This document shows positions 21,782 to 31,158 of a stretch of DNA of 64,000 nucleotides, piece after piece. Below the pieces are notes generated by a model. That model did no database searches, was not told the DNA's origin, and worked only from the letters and a program-made list of their open reading frames with translations. The DNA is from Pirellulimonas nuda (GTDB lineage: Bacteria > Planctomycetota > Planctomycetia > Pirellulales > Lacipirellulaceae). The translations under genes were made by a program, and so were the position numbers. Position 1 is the stretch's first letter; each line of letters starts with the position of its first letter. Location of the stretch: contig NZ_CP036291.1 in the NCBI RefSeq assembly GCF_007750855.1, positions 4,340,001-4,404,000 of the forward strand. Reading direction: 5' to 3'.

Positions 21782-22111
21782 ATGTTCGTCAATCTGCTGC
21801 GCCGCTTGAGCGACTGGGTGGGAGACCGGCACCTGGACACCGCGATCCGCGACGCCCTGCGGCGCGACGGCTACGGCGTCCACATGGCCGCCATCCGCGA
21901 CGTGCGTCTGTCGGCCGTTGAGCGGCCTGGCTGGGTGCAGGTCTACACATTCTGGGTCGAAACCACCGACGCCGCGCGGCAGCCGATCGAGGTGTTTGGC
22001 GTCTCTCTGAACGACGGGCGGCAGATCGGGACCGAGGTGTTCCTCTCGCCCGACCCGATGGCGCGCGACGCGCAGTTCGCCCAGTGGTCGACGGGCATGA
22101 CGGTCCGCTGA
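21782..22111 (+). CDS. Conserved-looking hypothetical protein
   Basis: 109 residues from ATG 21782 (MFVNLLRRLSDWVGDRHLDTAIRD); the frame is open about 50 codons further upstream but those residues are Pro/Arg-rich and not protein-like. The product looks cytoplasmic and mixed alpha/beta (VQVYTFWVETTDAARQPIEVFGVSLNDGRQIG). No known domain recognised. It is a single gene between the small exported protein (divergent, about 180 bases away) and the PEP-CTERM gene; 22112-22410 after it shows no gene. Confidence 0.6.
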   Translation: MFVNLLRRLSDWVGDRHLDTAIRDALRRDGYGVHMAAIRDVRLSAVERPGWVQVYTFWVETTDAARQPIEVFGVSLNDGRQIGTEVFLSPDPMARDAQFAQWSTGMTVR

Positions 22112-22410
22112 CGCGGGGCGCGCCAAGCGCCCCTGGGCCACGCCATCCCGGTGACCACGCCCCGGCGACGCGGCCGATTCGGGCCGCCGCACGCGCCTGG
22201 GCGACCCGCAGAAATCTGCGCCGACCCCTCTCGCGGGCGTTGTAAGCCTGCGCCCCGCGTCGCGGTGCACGGCCGGCCGCGGGGCGTGCGCAAAAGCGCG
22301 AATCACCTACGCCTTTCAGTGCGACCCAATGCTGGACAGCAACTACAACGGACTAGTGAAAGACCACGTTCCCGCGCCGGCTCCCTGGCGGACACCCGAG
22401 GAAAAATAAG

Positions 22411-23610
22411 ATGTCGCTGCCCCGCTCTCTTGTCTCAGATCGCCGCCTAGCGGCTGGACTAATGCTGTGGGCCGCGGCCCTGCTCGCCGCGCCGGCCGCT
22501 GCCGACACGACGCTTGTCTCGGAGACCTTCGACGGCTTTGCAGACAACACGGCGCTCTACAGCGTGTGGGAGCCCCGCAACGGCACCGGGACCGCGGCGC
22601 CTGCCAATTCCGACGACGGAATCCTCACCTCCGACAGCTCGCTGTTCCCGGGGATAGAAGGCAACGCGGTCGACCACGTCGGCAACTCGGTGATGCAATG
22701 GACCGGGCTGGCCCCGGGCGGCGAAATCCATCCAACCACGTCTCAATCGATCAAGCTGTCGGTCGACATCTACGACAACGCTTCGGGCAACAAGCGGATG
22801 TCGGCCGGATTGCGGAACCGCACGACCTCCGGCGACCTCATCGAGCTGGGTTTCTGGAACGCGGACACGTTCGACCCCGTTGATCCGATGAACGCGCCGC
22901 CAAACACACCGGTGAATGATCAGCCCACCACGAGTTACGCGTACCGGCTGCAGTCGTTTACCGGAGTCTTCGGCGACTTGGTCCGGAATCCAAACTGGCA
23001 GTACTTCCAGCTCGACCCTGCCTTGGACCGGACGACCGACCTAGACGACTTGGTAACCCCGGCCGACATCGGGGCCGCTTGGCACCGCTTCTCCGCCACC
23101 ATCACCCCCGATTCCATCACCGTTGAACTCGACCTCTTCCGTGACGGATTGGACAACGGCGCCACGCTCACCACCGGGTCGGACGTGATGGGCGTCGACG
23201 CGTCGCAGACTTGGTTGATCACCACGGGTGTGGCCGGCTACGACAGCCTCCGCATCGGCTCGCCGTCGGGTCTTTCTTCGCCTGGGGGCGGCGTGGCGTT
23301 TGACAACGTGGTGCTCTCGCTCCTCGACGTTGGAACGGGCACGCTCGACGGCGACTACAACGACGACGGCTTCGTCGACGCCGCGGACTACACCGTGTGG
23401 CGCGACAACCTCGGCCTGTCGGTCACGCTGCCCGGCGACACCACGCCCGGCACGGTCGACAACGGCGACTACGACGTGTGGGTCGCCAACTTCGGCAACC
23501 CGATGGCGGTCGGCGCCATCGGCGGCGCGGCGGTCCCCGAGCCCTCAACGCTGGGCATCGCGGCGGTGATGTCGACGCTGGGCGCGCGGCTGGTTCGCCG
23601 CCGTCGCTAG
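22411..23610 (+). CDS. Secreted protein with dockerin-like repeat and PEP-CTERM tail
   Basis: 399 residues. Signal peptide at residues 12-30 (AAGLMLWAALLAAPAAADT region). The body (residues 35-305) is a beta-rich domain of concanavalin/LamG-like feel. Then a calcium-binding dockerin-like pair (GDYNDDGFVDAADYTVWRDN and DNGDYDVWVANFG), and a C-terminal VPEPSTLGIAAVMSTLGA plus RRRR, the PEP-CTERM sorting tail (motif, helix, basic end) recognised by exosortase. Expected to be exported and processed at the cell envelope. A GAGG site precedes the ATG. Binding partner or substrate unknown. Confidence 0.85.
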   Translation: MSLPRSLVSDRRLAAGLMLWAAALLAAPAAADTTLVSETFDGFADNTALYSVWEPRNGTGTAAPANSDDGILTSDSSLFPGIEGNAVDHVGNSVMQWTGLAPGGEIHPTTSQSIKLSVDIYDNASGNKRMSAGLRNRTTSGDLIELGFWNADTFDPVDPMNAPPNTPVNDQPTTSYAYRLQSFTGVFGDLVRNPNWQYFQLDPALDRTTDLDDLVTPADIGAAWHRFSATITPDSITVELDLFRDGLDNGATLTTGSDVMGVDASQTWLITTGVAGYDSLRIGSPSGLSSPGGGVAFDNVVLSLLDVGTGTLDGDYNDDGFVDAADYTVWRDNLGLSVTLPGDTTPGTVDNGDYDVWVANFGNPMAVGAIGGAAVPEPSTLGIAAVMSTLGARLVRRRR

Positions 23611-23661
23611 ACGCCGCCTCTGTACCAGAACCCTTCGATTTGAGAACCGAGACAACGCTGC

Positions 23662-25275
23662 ATGTTACGCCACGGGCCCCGCCGACCACTGCTGATCGCG
23701 CTCTGCGGCGCCCTGGCTGCGCCTGCGGCGGCCCAGTTCCAGGCCCTGTCGACGATCAACGTCACCGGCAGCGGCGCGGTGGCGATGGAGTCGGACTACG
23801 TGCCCAACGTGGTGCACTGCGAGAACGGTCTGGCCAGCTTCGAGGCGCTCAAGGCCCAGGCGGTCGCCGCCCGCACCTTCGCCTACTACAAGGTGGACCT
23901 GCAGGGGTTTATCAACGACGGCCAGAGCGATCAGGTCTATAGCTGCTCGGGCTCCGCGCTGGCCATCCACCAGGCGGCCGCCGCGGCCACCGAGGGGGAG
24001 ATCCTTTACGTCGACAACTTCTCCGGCGGCGACGTGCTGATCGCGGCGTTCTACGTGGCGGGCGCTATCCCCACGGGGCCCTTCAACCCGGCCGATCCGA
24101 GCGCCGTGCCCAACCCGGGTGACTCCGACCCCACCACCACGCAGAAGTGGGTCACCTACCCCTACGAGAACAACCTCTCGCGGGGCTCGAACCTGGGGAC
24201 GCCGCTGGGCTTCCGCGGCACCCCCACCAACCCTAACTGGCCCAACCGCGGCGCGATGAGCCAGAACGGCGCCGACTTCTTGTCCGACAACAGCGTCTCC
24301 TACGTCGACATCCTCAAGTACTTCTACGGCGCCGACATCCAGCTCCGCACCGCCACGACCGCGGGCACGGGCGTCGTGTACGACCGCAAGGTGCTGACCG
24401 ACTTCGACAACTACGGCGAGCGCTCCGGCCGGGTGATCGAGGGGCACGAGGGGTACTTCAACCGGGCCCCTGACTTCTCCGGCACCACCACCGCCAACAT
24501 CGCCGGCTCCACCGCGGAACGCTCGTCGCTGGCGGCCCAGTCCGGCGGCCACAGCCAGCGGATCGACATCCAGTACGACGAGTCTGCCGGCGGCGACTTT
24601 GTGCTCCGCCACGTAGCGGGCGCCAGGTTCAGCGATTTCGGCGGCTCCAACAACGCGGCCAGCGCCGTGGCCAACCTGCAGTTCGAGTCGACCGGCGCCG
24701 TCGGGCTGTGGCTCAAGACAGACACGCCGGGGCTGAGCGTCTCGATCGCCCTGGACGACCCAACCACCGCCGACCGCGGCGTGCTCCGCAGCGTGGTAGC
24801 CGACGGCCAGTGGCACGAGTACCGCTGGTTCCTCGACCGCAACGCCGACTGGGAGGCGTGGCTGGCCGGCGGCAACGGGCAGATCGACGGGGCGCTGGTG
24901 TCGCTCGATTCCATCCAGTTGTTCGGCGCCAGCGACGCGGTGGTGTTCCTAGACACCGTGTACTGGGAGCCCACGGCCGAGTTCGTCGCCGCCGCGATCG
25001 GCGACTTCAACGCGGACGGCTTTGTCGACGCCGCCGACTACACGGTGTGGCGCGACTCGTTCGGCGAGACGGGCCCCAACCTGCCCGCCGACGGCAACGG
25101 CGACAACTTCGTCAACTTCGAAGACTACGCCTTGTGGAAGAACAACTTCTCCGCCGGCGGCGTGTCGGCGGTGGGCGCGGCCGTGCCCGAGGCCTCCTCG
25201 CTGGCGCTGCTGCTCGTCGCCGCGGGCGCGGCGGGCCACGCGGGGCGTCTGCACCCGCGCACGAACCAGAACTAA
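23662..25275 (+). CDS. SpoIID-domain protein with C-terminal carbohydrate-binding-like module, dockerin-like repeat and PEP-CTERM-like tail
   Basis: 537 residues with signal peptide (residues 8-23). Residues about 30-235 match the SpoIID/LytB pattern: HCENGLASFEALKAQAVAARTFA (with the Glu at the place of the catalytic Glu) and NRGAMSQNGADFLSDNSVSY followed by VDILKYFYGADIQL, the equivalent of GVGMSQxGA...ILxxYY. SpoIID is a lytic transglycosylase for peptidoglycan glycans stripped of peptides. Residues about 270-430 form a module shared with the GHL10 protein at 27389. Then DFNADGFVDAADYTVWRDSF and NGDNFVNFEDYALWKNNF (dockerin-like) and VPEASSLALLL, a PEP-CTERM-like tail with Ala in place of the second Pro. 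Confidence 0.82.
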   Translation: MLRHGPRRPLLIALCGALAAPAAAQFQALSTINVTGSGAVAMESDYVPNVVHCENGLASFEALKAQAVAARTFAYYKVDLQGFINDGQSDQVYSCSGSALAIHQAAAAATEGEILYVDNFSGGDVLIAAFYVAGAIPTGPFNPADPSAVPNPGDSDPTTTQKWVTYPYENNLSRGSNLGTPLGFRGTPTNPNWPNRGAMSQNGADFLSDNSVSYVDILKYFYGADIQLRTATTAGTGVVYDRKVLTDFDNYGERSGRVIEGHEGYFNRAPDFSGTTTANIAGSTAERSSLAAQSGGHSQRIDIQYDESAGGDFVLRHVAGARFSDFGGSNNAASAVANLQFESTGAVGLWLKTDTPGLSVSIALDDPTTADRGVLRSVVADGQWHEYRWFLDRNADWEAWLAGGNGQIDGALVSLDSIQLFGASDAVVFLDTVYWEPTAEFVAAAIGDFNADGFVDAADYTVWRDSFGETGPNLPADGNGDNFVNFEDYALWKNNFSAGGVSAVGAAVPEASSLALLLVAAGAAGHAGRLHPRTNQN

Positions 25276-25296
25276 CCCAGCCACGAAGGGCATACG

Positions 25297-26382
25297 ATGG
25301 GAACGACCTACACCGGCCGAACGAACAAGCCGAACGCCTTCACCCTGGTCGAGCTGCTGGTGGTGATCGCTATCATCGGAATCCTGGTGGCGCTGCTGCT
25401 GCCCGCGGTGCAGGCGGCGCGCGAGGCGGCGCGACGCAGCAGCTGCCAGAACAACCTGCGGAACCACGCGCTGGCGTGCATGAACTACGAGTCCACCAAC
25501 GGCCGGTTCCCGCCGGGCGCCGAGTACAGCGGCAAGAGCGGCAGCGGCAACAACGGGTTCAGCTGGAACGTGTTGGTGCTGCCCTACATCGAGGAGTCGG
25601 CCCTCGCCCAGCAGCTCGGGCAAGAGATCGACAAGCGGAACGCGTCCACGCCGAACAACCCGTTCCAGGCCTACGACCTGGTGAACATGAGCAAGGGGGT
25701 CACCGAGCTGTTCCGCTGCCCCAGCGATCCTAACGCCATCGACATGCTGCAGACGACCGGCGAGCTGCCGGCCTGCACCTACTACGCGATCGCCGGCTCG
25801 GCCAGCAGCCGCGCCAACACGGTGCTCCCCACGACCGCGCGGACCCCCAACAGCGACTACCTGAAGGAAGCAGACGGCACGACCGACAACGGCCACATCA
25901 ACAAAGACGGCGTCATGCCGCTGTTGGGGCGCGTCCGCCACGGGCAGATCTCCGACGGCACGTCTAAGACCTTCTTGCTGGGCGAGGGCTGGTACCAGCT
26001 GCGTGCGTGGGCGATCGGCGTGTGGTGGACCGGCAAACGCGAGACCACCGGCGCCGGCGGCGTGCTGATCCCCCCGAAGGAGCTCCTGGGCAAGTCGTTC
26101 GTCTTCTCGACGAGGAACATCGACTTCCGCTACCCGCCCAACCCGAACCTCCAAACGGTCGGCTACTACACCTACCACGAGGACGACGACCGCCCCGACT
26201 TCATCACCGGTTCGCCCAAGACGATGCAGCTAAACAACCTGCCGTTCGGCAGCGCCCACCCGGGCGGGGCCCTGTTCGCTCACGCCGACGGCAGCGTCGA
26301 GTATGTGACGGACGACGTCGACATGCTGCTGTACGTCGCCAAGGCCTCGCGCAACGGCGAAGAGGTGGTTTCGCAAAACTAA
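25297..26382 (+). CDS. DUF1559 family protein with prepilin-type N-terminus
   Basis: 361 residues. The N-terminal NAFTLVELLVVIAIIGILVAL followed by LLPAVQAAREAARRSSCQNN is the hallmark of the planctomycete DUF1559 family: a type IV pilin-like cleavage site and helix, then a large exported beta-rich domain. The C-terminal HPGGALFAHADGSVEYV is the family's closing motif. Function unknown; members are very numerous in planctomycetes and thought to be processed by prepilin peptidase. It lies 21 bases after the SpoIID gene, so the two are probably co-transcribed. A CCCTGCGccccGCGCAGGG hairpin follows the stop but has no T-run. Confidence 0.93.
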   Translation: MGTTYTGRTNKPNAFTLVELLVVIAIIGILVALLLPAVQAAREAARRSSCQNNLRNHALACMNYESTNGRFPPGAEYSGKSGSGNNGFSWNVLVLPYIEESALAQQLGQEIDKRNASTPNNPFQAYDLVNMSKGVTELFRCPSDPNAIDMLQTTGELPACTYYAIAGSASSRANTVLPTTARTPNSDYLKEADGTTDNGHINKDGVMPLLGRVRHGQISDGTSKTFLLGEGWYQLRAWAIGVWWTGKRETTGAGGVLIPPKELLGKSFVFSTRNIDFRYPPNPNLQTVGYYTYHEDDDRPDFITGSPKTMQLNNLPFGSAHPGGALFAHADGSVEYVTDDVDMLLYVAKASRNGEEVVSQN

Positions 26383-26510
26383 CGCCTGCGCGATGGCGAG
26401 AACCCCCTGCGCCCCGCGCAGGGAACCCCCTAGCCGCCGCGACTAACCTGAAACAAGAAGCGTTAACGAGTTCCGCGCCCCGGCGCACTACTTTACTTGG
26501 GAGAGACCTC

Positions 26511-27251
26511 ATGAAGACGACCCGCGTACTTCTCACCATCGCCGCGGCCGCGGCGATGGCCCCGGCGGCCGATGCCGCGTTCCTGATTCAGATCGACGTC
26601 GATGGGGTTACCAATAGCCCTTCGGCTGGAACTTTCAACACAACGAACTTCGGGTTCGGCGGCGACACCACGAGCGCGAGCTTCAGCTCTACCTCGGCCA
26701 CTGTTGGGTTGGGCCCAGGCAATAGCATTTTCGGCGGTAACGGCGCCAATTCCCTGGACACGTACCTCTACACGTACACCCCAGGAACCGATGCCGATAA
26801 TCTAGCCCTCGCCGCCGGCGCCGCCTTGAATGATGACGGAGACCTCGCTTCTGGTTTGGCAGGCGGAAGCACCGGGCAGTACAACGTGTACGCCACCTGG
26901 CCGATCACAAATTCGATTAGTGGAGGACTGACAACGTTCTCGCTTTCCGGCGGCGGCGGCGCCCTGTTCACAACGGCCGTGGACCAGAACTCGGTCAATG
27001 GCTTTGTGGACCCAGCGAACGGTCAGACCTTCGCCGGAGGAGAGTGGGTTCTCGTGGGAACGGCCTCGCTCGATGCCTCGACGACCTACACACTAGCCCA
27101 AACCGCTGGCAGCAACACGTTTGTCTCCATGCGCGCCACCGCGGTGATGTTCGAGCTCGTTCCGGGCGCCCCGGTCCCCGAGCCCGCGTCCATCGGCATC
27201 GCCGCCCTCGCGATGCTCAGCACTTTGGCGGTCGTGCGTCGCAAGCGTTGA
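26511..27251 (+). CDS. PEP-CTERM secreted protein, no recognised domain
   Basis: 246 residues from ATG 26511, preceded by a GGGAGAGA ribosome site; the open frame upstream is a shadow of the DUF1559 gene. Signal peptide residues 3-23 ends in ADA. The body is Gly/Ser/Thr/Asn-rich beta-type sequence without Cys. The C-terminus is VPEPASIGIAALAMLSTLAV followed by RRKR, a standard PEP-CTERM tail. It is followed by a strong terminator, so it ends the plus-strand unit. Function unknown. Confidence 0.85.
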   Translation: MKTTRVLLTIAAAAAMAPAADAAFLIQIDVDGVTNSPSAGTFNTTNFGFGGDTTSASFSSTSATVGLGPGNSIFGGNGANSLDTYLYTYTPGTDADNLALAAGAALNDDGDLASGLAGGSTGQYNVYATWPITNSISGGLTTFSLSGGGGALFTTAVDQNSVNGFVDPANGQTFAGGEWVLVGTASLDASTTYTLAQTAGSNTFVSMRATAVMFELVPGAPVPEPASIGIAALAMLSTLAVVRRKR

Positions 27252-27282
27252 GGGGCAGCCCCGCTTGCTTCGTGCTGAACAA

Positions 27283-27318
27283 CGCCCCGGCGACACGGTC
27301 GCCGGGGCGTCTTTTTTT
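27283..27318 (+). terminator. Rho-independent terminator after the PEP-CTERM gene
   Basis: Perfect 12-bp stem CGCCCCGGCGAC (27283-27294) / GTCGCCGGGGCG (27298-27309) with a 3-base loop, followed by TCTTTTTTT. It closes the SpoIID-DUF1559-PEP-CTERM run and separates it from the convergent GHL10 gene. Confidence 0.93.
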
Positions 27319-27388
27319 GCGCCCGCCGGGCCGATCGTAAGAACCGCCGCGGGCGGTGGTTCACGGCGGGCCGTCCGAGCCGGCGCGG

Positions 27389-29416
27389 CTAACCGCGGCC
27401 AGCGACGCCGCGTCGCCGCCCCAGCAGAACCAGGCCAACGGCGATGCCGGCCACGACGCACGCGGCAGGCTCCGGCACGGCGGCGGCGGCCGCCGCACCG
27501 AGGCCGGCCTGGGCGTCGCGCCACACGGTATAGTCCGAGGCGTCTACCACGCCGTCGCCGTTGCCGTCCGCGCCGGCGCCCGGCGTTACGCTCTGGCCGA
27601 ACTGCGTCCGCCAGGCGGCCAGGTCCTCAGGGTCCACCAGGCCGTTGCGGTCGTAGTCCCCCGCAACAAAGGGAACCAGCAGGCTCCCCAGCGGGTTGTG
27701 GGCCACCGTGTCGAGGTAGATCACCGCGTCGCCGGCGCCGTAGAACTGGATAGAATCGAGCGTCACCGTGGCGCCGGAAATCAGGCCGTCGCCGGCGACC
27801 CAGCCCTCCCACTGCGAGTCGTCGGCCAGGTCCCACTCGTACAGCCGCCACTGGCCGTCGGCCACGATGGCCTTGAGCAGCCCGCGATCGGCGGTGCCCG
27901 GGTCGTCGACCGCTACCTGCACGCTCAGGCCGGGGGTGTCGGTCTTCAGCCAGAAGCCGACCGAGCCCTCCGAAGTCAGCGGCAGGTTCCCGCTGGGCGA
28001 CGCCGCGCCCCCGGGTCCGGTCCCCGCCAAGTGGCGTAGGAACCAGCCGGAGTTGCTGCCGTCGATAGTGATCACCTGCGAGGCCTCCCCCAGGTGGGCC
28101 TGGGAGGTGGTCCGATCCGCGCTGGCGCTGTTAATCCCCTGGTTGCTCCCCGAGAGGGTGGGGGAAGTGCCAAAGTACCCCTCGCCCGACTCAAAGTCGG
28201 TGACGATGGTCGCGTTCGGGTCCAAGAAGCCGTCGTCCCCCGGCTGATTGGGGTCGGGCAGGTTGGCGTAGTACTGCGTTACGGCCTCCCGCCGCGCCGC
28301 GGCCAGCGGGTCGTTGCCGAAGAAGCTGCTGTAGCTGTAAAGCGTGGCGCCGTCGGCCCCCAGCGTGCGTAGCTGCTCGAGCTGGGTGATCGTCAGGTCG
28401 ACTCCGCCGGCGTTGGCGGTTTGCAAGTACACCCCCAGCCCCGGGGCGATCTGTGTGTTGGTGGGGATGTTCAGCGTGTTCAGCAGGTTCGGCTGCAGCA
28501 GGTTCGCGTTGGAAGAGCTGAGGTAGATCATCGGCATCGCGATGTCCAGCAGGTCCTGCTCCAGCCAGGTGCGGTAGTCCTGCAGGTAGTCGTTCTCCGC
28601 GATGTCCGGGTCGCGCCACACCGCGGCGGACAGGTCGATCGCCCTGCCCGAAGCCAGCTCGACGCCGTCGACCGTCGTCTTCAGGCTCCCCACCAGGTCA
28701 GTAATCCGATCCTTGATGAACCCGCGGTAGGCCGCGGCATTGGCGGGGTTCGTCCCGTCGAGGCCCGTCGCTTGATTGAAGAGCGTGTGCGACTGTGCGT
28801 CGTGCGGCAGCGTGTCGAAGCCCAGGCCCCCGACCCAGCGGATGTAGTCGAGGTGGACGCCGTCCACCGCGTAGTTGCTGGCGATGTCCTGCACCACGCT
28901 GTTGATGTGGGTGTGCACCTCCGGCAGCAACGGATTCACGGTGGCGTACGATCCGTACGGCGCCGCGATGCTCTCTGGGACGCCGTTGATGTCGTACAGG
29001 CGGAACGAAGGGTCGGTGTTGTAGTACGGGTGCGAGGGGCTGGTGGGCGGCGAGGCGCCCTGCCACAGCGGCATGGTGTTGATCCACGCGTGCAGCTTCA
29101 TGCCGTTGGCGTGGGCCGCGTCGATGGCCGTCTGCAACGGGTCAAAACCGGCCGAAAGCCCCTGGGCCCGCGGCTCGAACGCGCTGTCGTAGTACGCGTC
29201 GGCCCGGCCCCGCACCTGGAAGAGCACGTCGGTCACCCCCAGGCTGGCGGCGTTGGCCATGATCTGCTGCACGCTGGCGGGGCTCGTGCTGCTGTACTCG
29301 AAGCGGGAGACCCACATCCCGCGGAAGTCGGCGAAGCCCTCCCCCCTGGCGATGCCCGCGCCGCAACAAGCGGTCCCACACACGGCCAGGGCCCACGCGA
29401 TCGTTTTCAACCTCAT
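27389..29416 (-). CDS. GHL10 / DUF187 (YngK/DigH-type) glycoside-hydrolase-like protein with carbohydrate-binding-like module, dockerin-like repeat and PEP-CTERM tail
   Basis: 675 residues from the ATG giving MRLKTIAWALAVCGTACC (signal peptide); the frame is open further upstream but non-protein-like. Residues about 30-400: FRGMWVSRFEYSS, DVLFQVRGRADAYYDS, MKLHAWINTMPLW, AVDGVHLDYIRW and LDIAMPMIYLSS, the ordered signature of the GHL10 TIM barrel; the Asp in GVHLDYIRW is a likely catalytic acid. E. coli DigH of this family cleaves peptide-free peptidoglycan glycans. Residues about 430-590 repeat the module of the SpoIID protein (VGFWLKTDTPGLSVQVAVDD). Then GDYDRNGLVDPEDLAAWRTQ and DGNGDGVVDASDYTVWRDA, and a VPEPAACVVAGIAV tail. 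Confidence 0.88.
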   Translation of the reverse strand: MRLKTIAWALAVCGTACCGAGIARGEGFADFRGMWVSRFEYSSTSPASVQQIMANAASLGVTDVLFQVRGRADAYYDSAFEPRAQGLSAGFDPLQTAIDAAHANGMKLHAWINTMPLWQGASPPTSPSHPYYNTDPSFRLYDINGVPESIAAPYGSYATVNPLLPEVHTHINSVVQDIASNYAVDGVHLDYIRWVGGLGFDTLPHDAQSHTLFNQATGLDGTNPANAAAYRGFIKDRITDLVGSLKTTVDGVELASGRAIDLSAAVWRDPDIAENDYLQDYRTWLEQDLLDIAMPMIYLSSSNANLLQPNLLNTLNIPTNTQIAPGLGVYLQTANAGGVDLTITQLEQLRTLGADGATLYSYSSFFGNDPLAAARREAVTQYYANLPDPNQPGDDGFLDPNATIVTDFESGEGYFGTSPTLSGSNQGINSASADRTTSQAHLGEASQVITIDGSNSGWFLRHLAGTGPGGAASPSGNLPLTSEGSVGFWLKTDTPGLSVQVAVDDPGTADRGLLKAIVADGQWRLYEWDLADDSQWEGWVAGDGLISGATVTLDSIQFYGAGDAVIYLDTVAHNPLGSLLVPFVAGDYDRNGLVDPEDLAAWRTQFGQSVTPGAGADGNGDGVVDASDYTVWRDAQAGLGAAAAAAVPEPAACVVAGIAVGLVLLGRRRGVAGRG

Positions 29417-29700
29417 CAAGCTGTTCTCACCAGGGCGGTTTCTAAACCCTGATTCTACGCGGCCGCTACAAACGCCGAGCGGCCTGTGCGCGACCGCGAG
29501 AAGCCGCTGCGCATAACCATGCGGGTCGCCCCCCATCGTGTTCTTCAAACCGTCAACGCCCGGGCCGCCCAACCACGCGGCGGTCGTGCTACGATGTCTG
29601 TAGCGCGTTGCCGCATCGCGAGCGGCGTCGGCGCGTCGACTTATCCCCTCTTCGTTGTCTGCAACGGCGTTCCAGTCCGAATCAGGAGAGCCCCACCGTG

Positions 29701-31152
29701 ATGCGTAGCAAGTGCCTCATTGCTGTCTGCTGCTTGGCGTACTGCGCCCCCGCTGACGCCGCGGATAAGCCCAACGTGCTGCTGGTGGTCTGCGACGACC
29801 TGAACTGCGACCTCGGCTGCTACGGCCACCCGCTGGTCGAGTCTCCCAACATCGACCGGCTGGCCGCCGGCGGCGTCTTGTTCGAGCGCGCCTACTGCCA
29901 GTTTCCCCTCTGTGGCCCCAGCCGGGCCTCCTTCATGTGCGGGCTGTACTCCGACCAGACCCTCATCGAGGCCAACCGCATCCGCGTACGCCAAACGCTG
30001 CCTGGCGTGCAGACGCTCCCGCAGCTCTTCCAGCAGCACGGCTACCAGAGCGCGCGGGTCGGCAAGCTGTACCACTACAACGTGCCGGCCGACATCGGGA
30101 CCCAGGGGCACGACGACCCCGCCTCCTGGGACCGCACCTTCAACCCCATCGGCCGGGACAAACGCGAAGAGTCAAAGATCTTCTCGGTGGTTCCGGGCCA
30201 GTTCGGCGCCGCGCTGAGCTGGATGGCGCAGGACGGCGCCGCGGAAGAACAAACCGACGGCGTCGGCGCCACGCGGGCCGTCGAGATGCTCGAAGAGTAC
30301 GCCCAGAGCGGTCGGCCCTTCTTCCTGGCCGTCGGCTTCTACCGGCCGCACACGCCGTACGTGGCGCCCAAGCCGTTCTTCGACCGCTACCCGCTCGACC
30401 AGATCCGCATCCCGTCGACCCCCGCCGGCTACCGCGCGGCCCTCCCCAAACCGGCCCAAGAGTGCATGGCGCGGCAGAAGGGGCAGCGCAACCTGGCGGA
30501 CGAGCTGGCCTCGCAAGCAATCCGCGCCTACTACGCATCGATCACCTTCGTCGACTCCCAGGTCGGCCGGGTGCTAGACGCGCTGCAGCGCACCGGGCTG
30601 GCAGACAACACGATCGTGGTGTTCACGTCCGACCACGGCTACCACATGGGAGAGCACGGGCACTACCAGAAGATGACGCTGTTTGAGAACGCCGCGCGCG
30701 TGCCGCTGGTGATCCGCCTGCCCGGCGGAGGCGCCGTGGCGGGGTCGGCCCGGTCGCCGGTTGAGCTGGTCGACCTCTACCCCACGCTGGCCGAGGCGTG
30801 CGGGCTCCGGCCGCCGGCGTTCCTCAGCGGGACCTCCCTCACCGGCGTGCTGGCCGACCCGGCCGCCCAGGCGCGCAGCGACGCGCTCACCAAGATCGTC
30901 CTGGGCCGGCGCGTCTCGGGGTACAGCCTGAGGACCCCACGCTACCGCTACACCGAGTGGGGCGAAGCGGGCCGCGACGGGCGGGAGCTGTACGACCACC
31001 AGACCGACCCCCAAGAGCTGACCAACCTGGCCGGCGACCCCGCCCACGAAGCCGCCCAGCGCGGGCTGGCGGACCGGCTCCGCGAGCGTGTCGCCGACGC
31101 TAGGCGGGCCCCGCAGGGGCTGGCGCAAACCCCACTCGCGGATAGCCCGTAG
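29701..31152 (+). CDS. Sulfatase (formylglycine-dependent, iduronate-2-sulfatase-like)
   Basis: 483 residues. Signal peptide residues 3-20; then NVLLVVCDDLNCDLGCYGHP (metal-binding Asp pair) and FPLCGPSRASFMCG near residue 76, the C-x-P-S-R sulfatase signature whose Cys is converted to formylglycine. DNTIVVFTSDHGYHMGEHGH near 304 carries the second metal site, and KMTLFENAARVPLVI follows. Likely removes sulfate from sulfated polysaccharides in the periplasm. A GTG directly before the ATG (29698) fits the AGGAGAG ribosome site (29684-29690) equally well. Divergent from the GHL10 gene. Confidence 0.95.
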   Translation: MRSKCLIAVCCLAYCAPADAADKPNVLLVVCDDLNCDLGCYGHPLVESPNIDRLAAGGVLFERAYCQFPLCGPSRASFMCGLYSDQTLIEANRIRVRQTLPGVQTLPQLFQQHGYQSARVGKLYHYNVPADIGTQGHDDPASWDRTFNPIGRDKREESKIFSVVPGQFGAALSWMAQDGAAEEQTDGVGATRAVEMLEEYAQSGRPFFLAVGFYRPHTPYVAPKPFFDRYPLDQIRIPSTPAGYRAALPKPAQECMARQKGQRNLADELASQAIRAYYASITFVDSQVGRVLDALQRTGLADNTIVVFTSDHGYHMGEHGHYQKMTLFENAARVPLVIRLPGGGAVAGSARSPVELVDLYPTLAEACGLRPPAFLSGTSLTGVLADPAAQARSDALTKIVLGRRVSGYSLRTPRYRYTEWGEAGRDGRELYDHQTDPQELTNLAGDPAHEAAQRGLADRLRERVADARRAPQGLAQTPLADSP

Positions 31153-31158
31153 GCGCCG

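Noticed and set aside
21605-22306. Extending the small exported protein upstream to a 301-codon minus-strand gene
   Set aside because: The upstream part is antisense to the 109-residue gene and has Arg/Gly/His-rich shadow composition; the strong GGAGG site supports the short GTG start.
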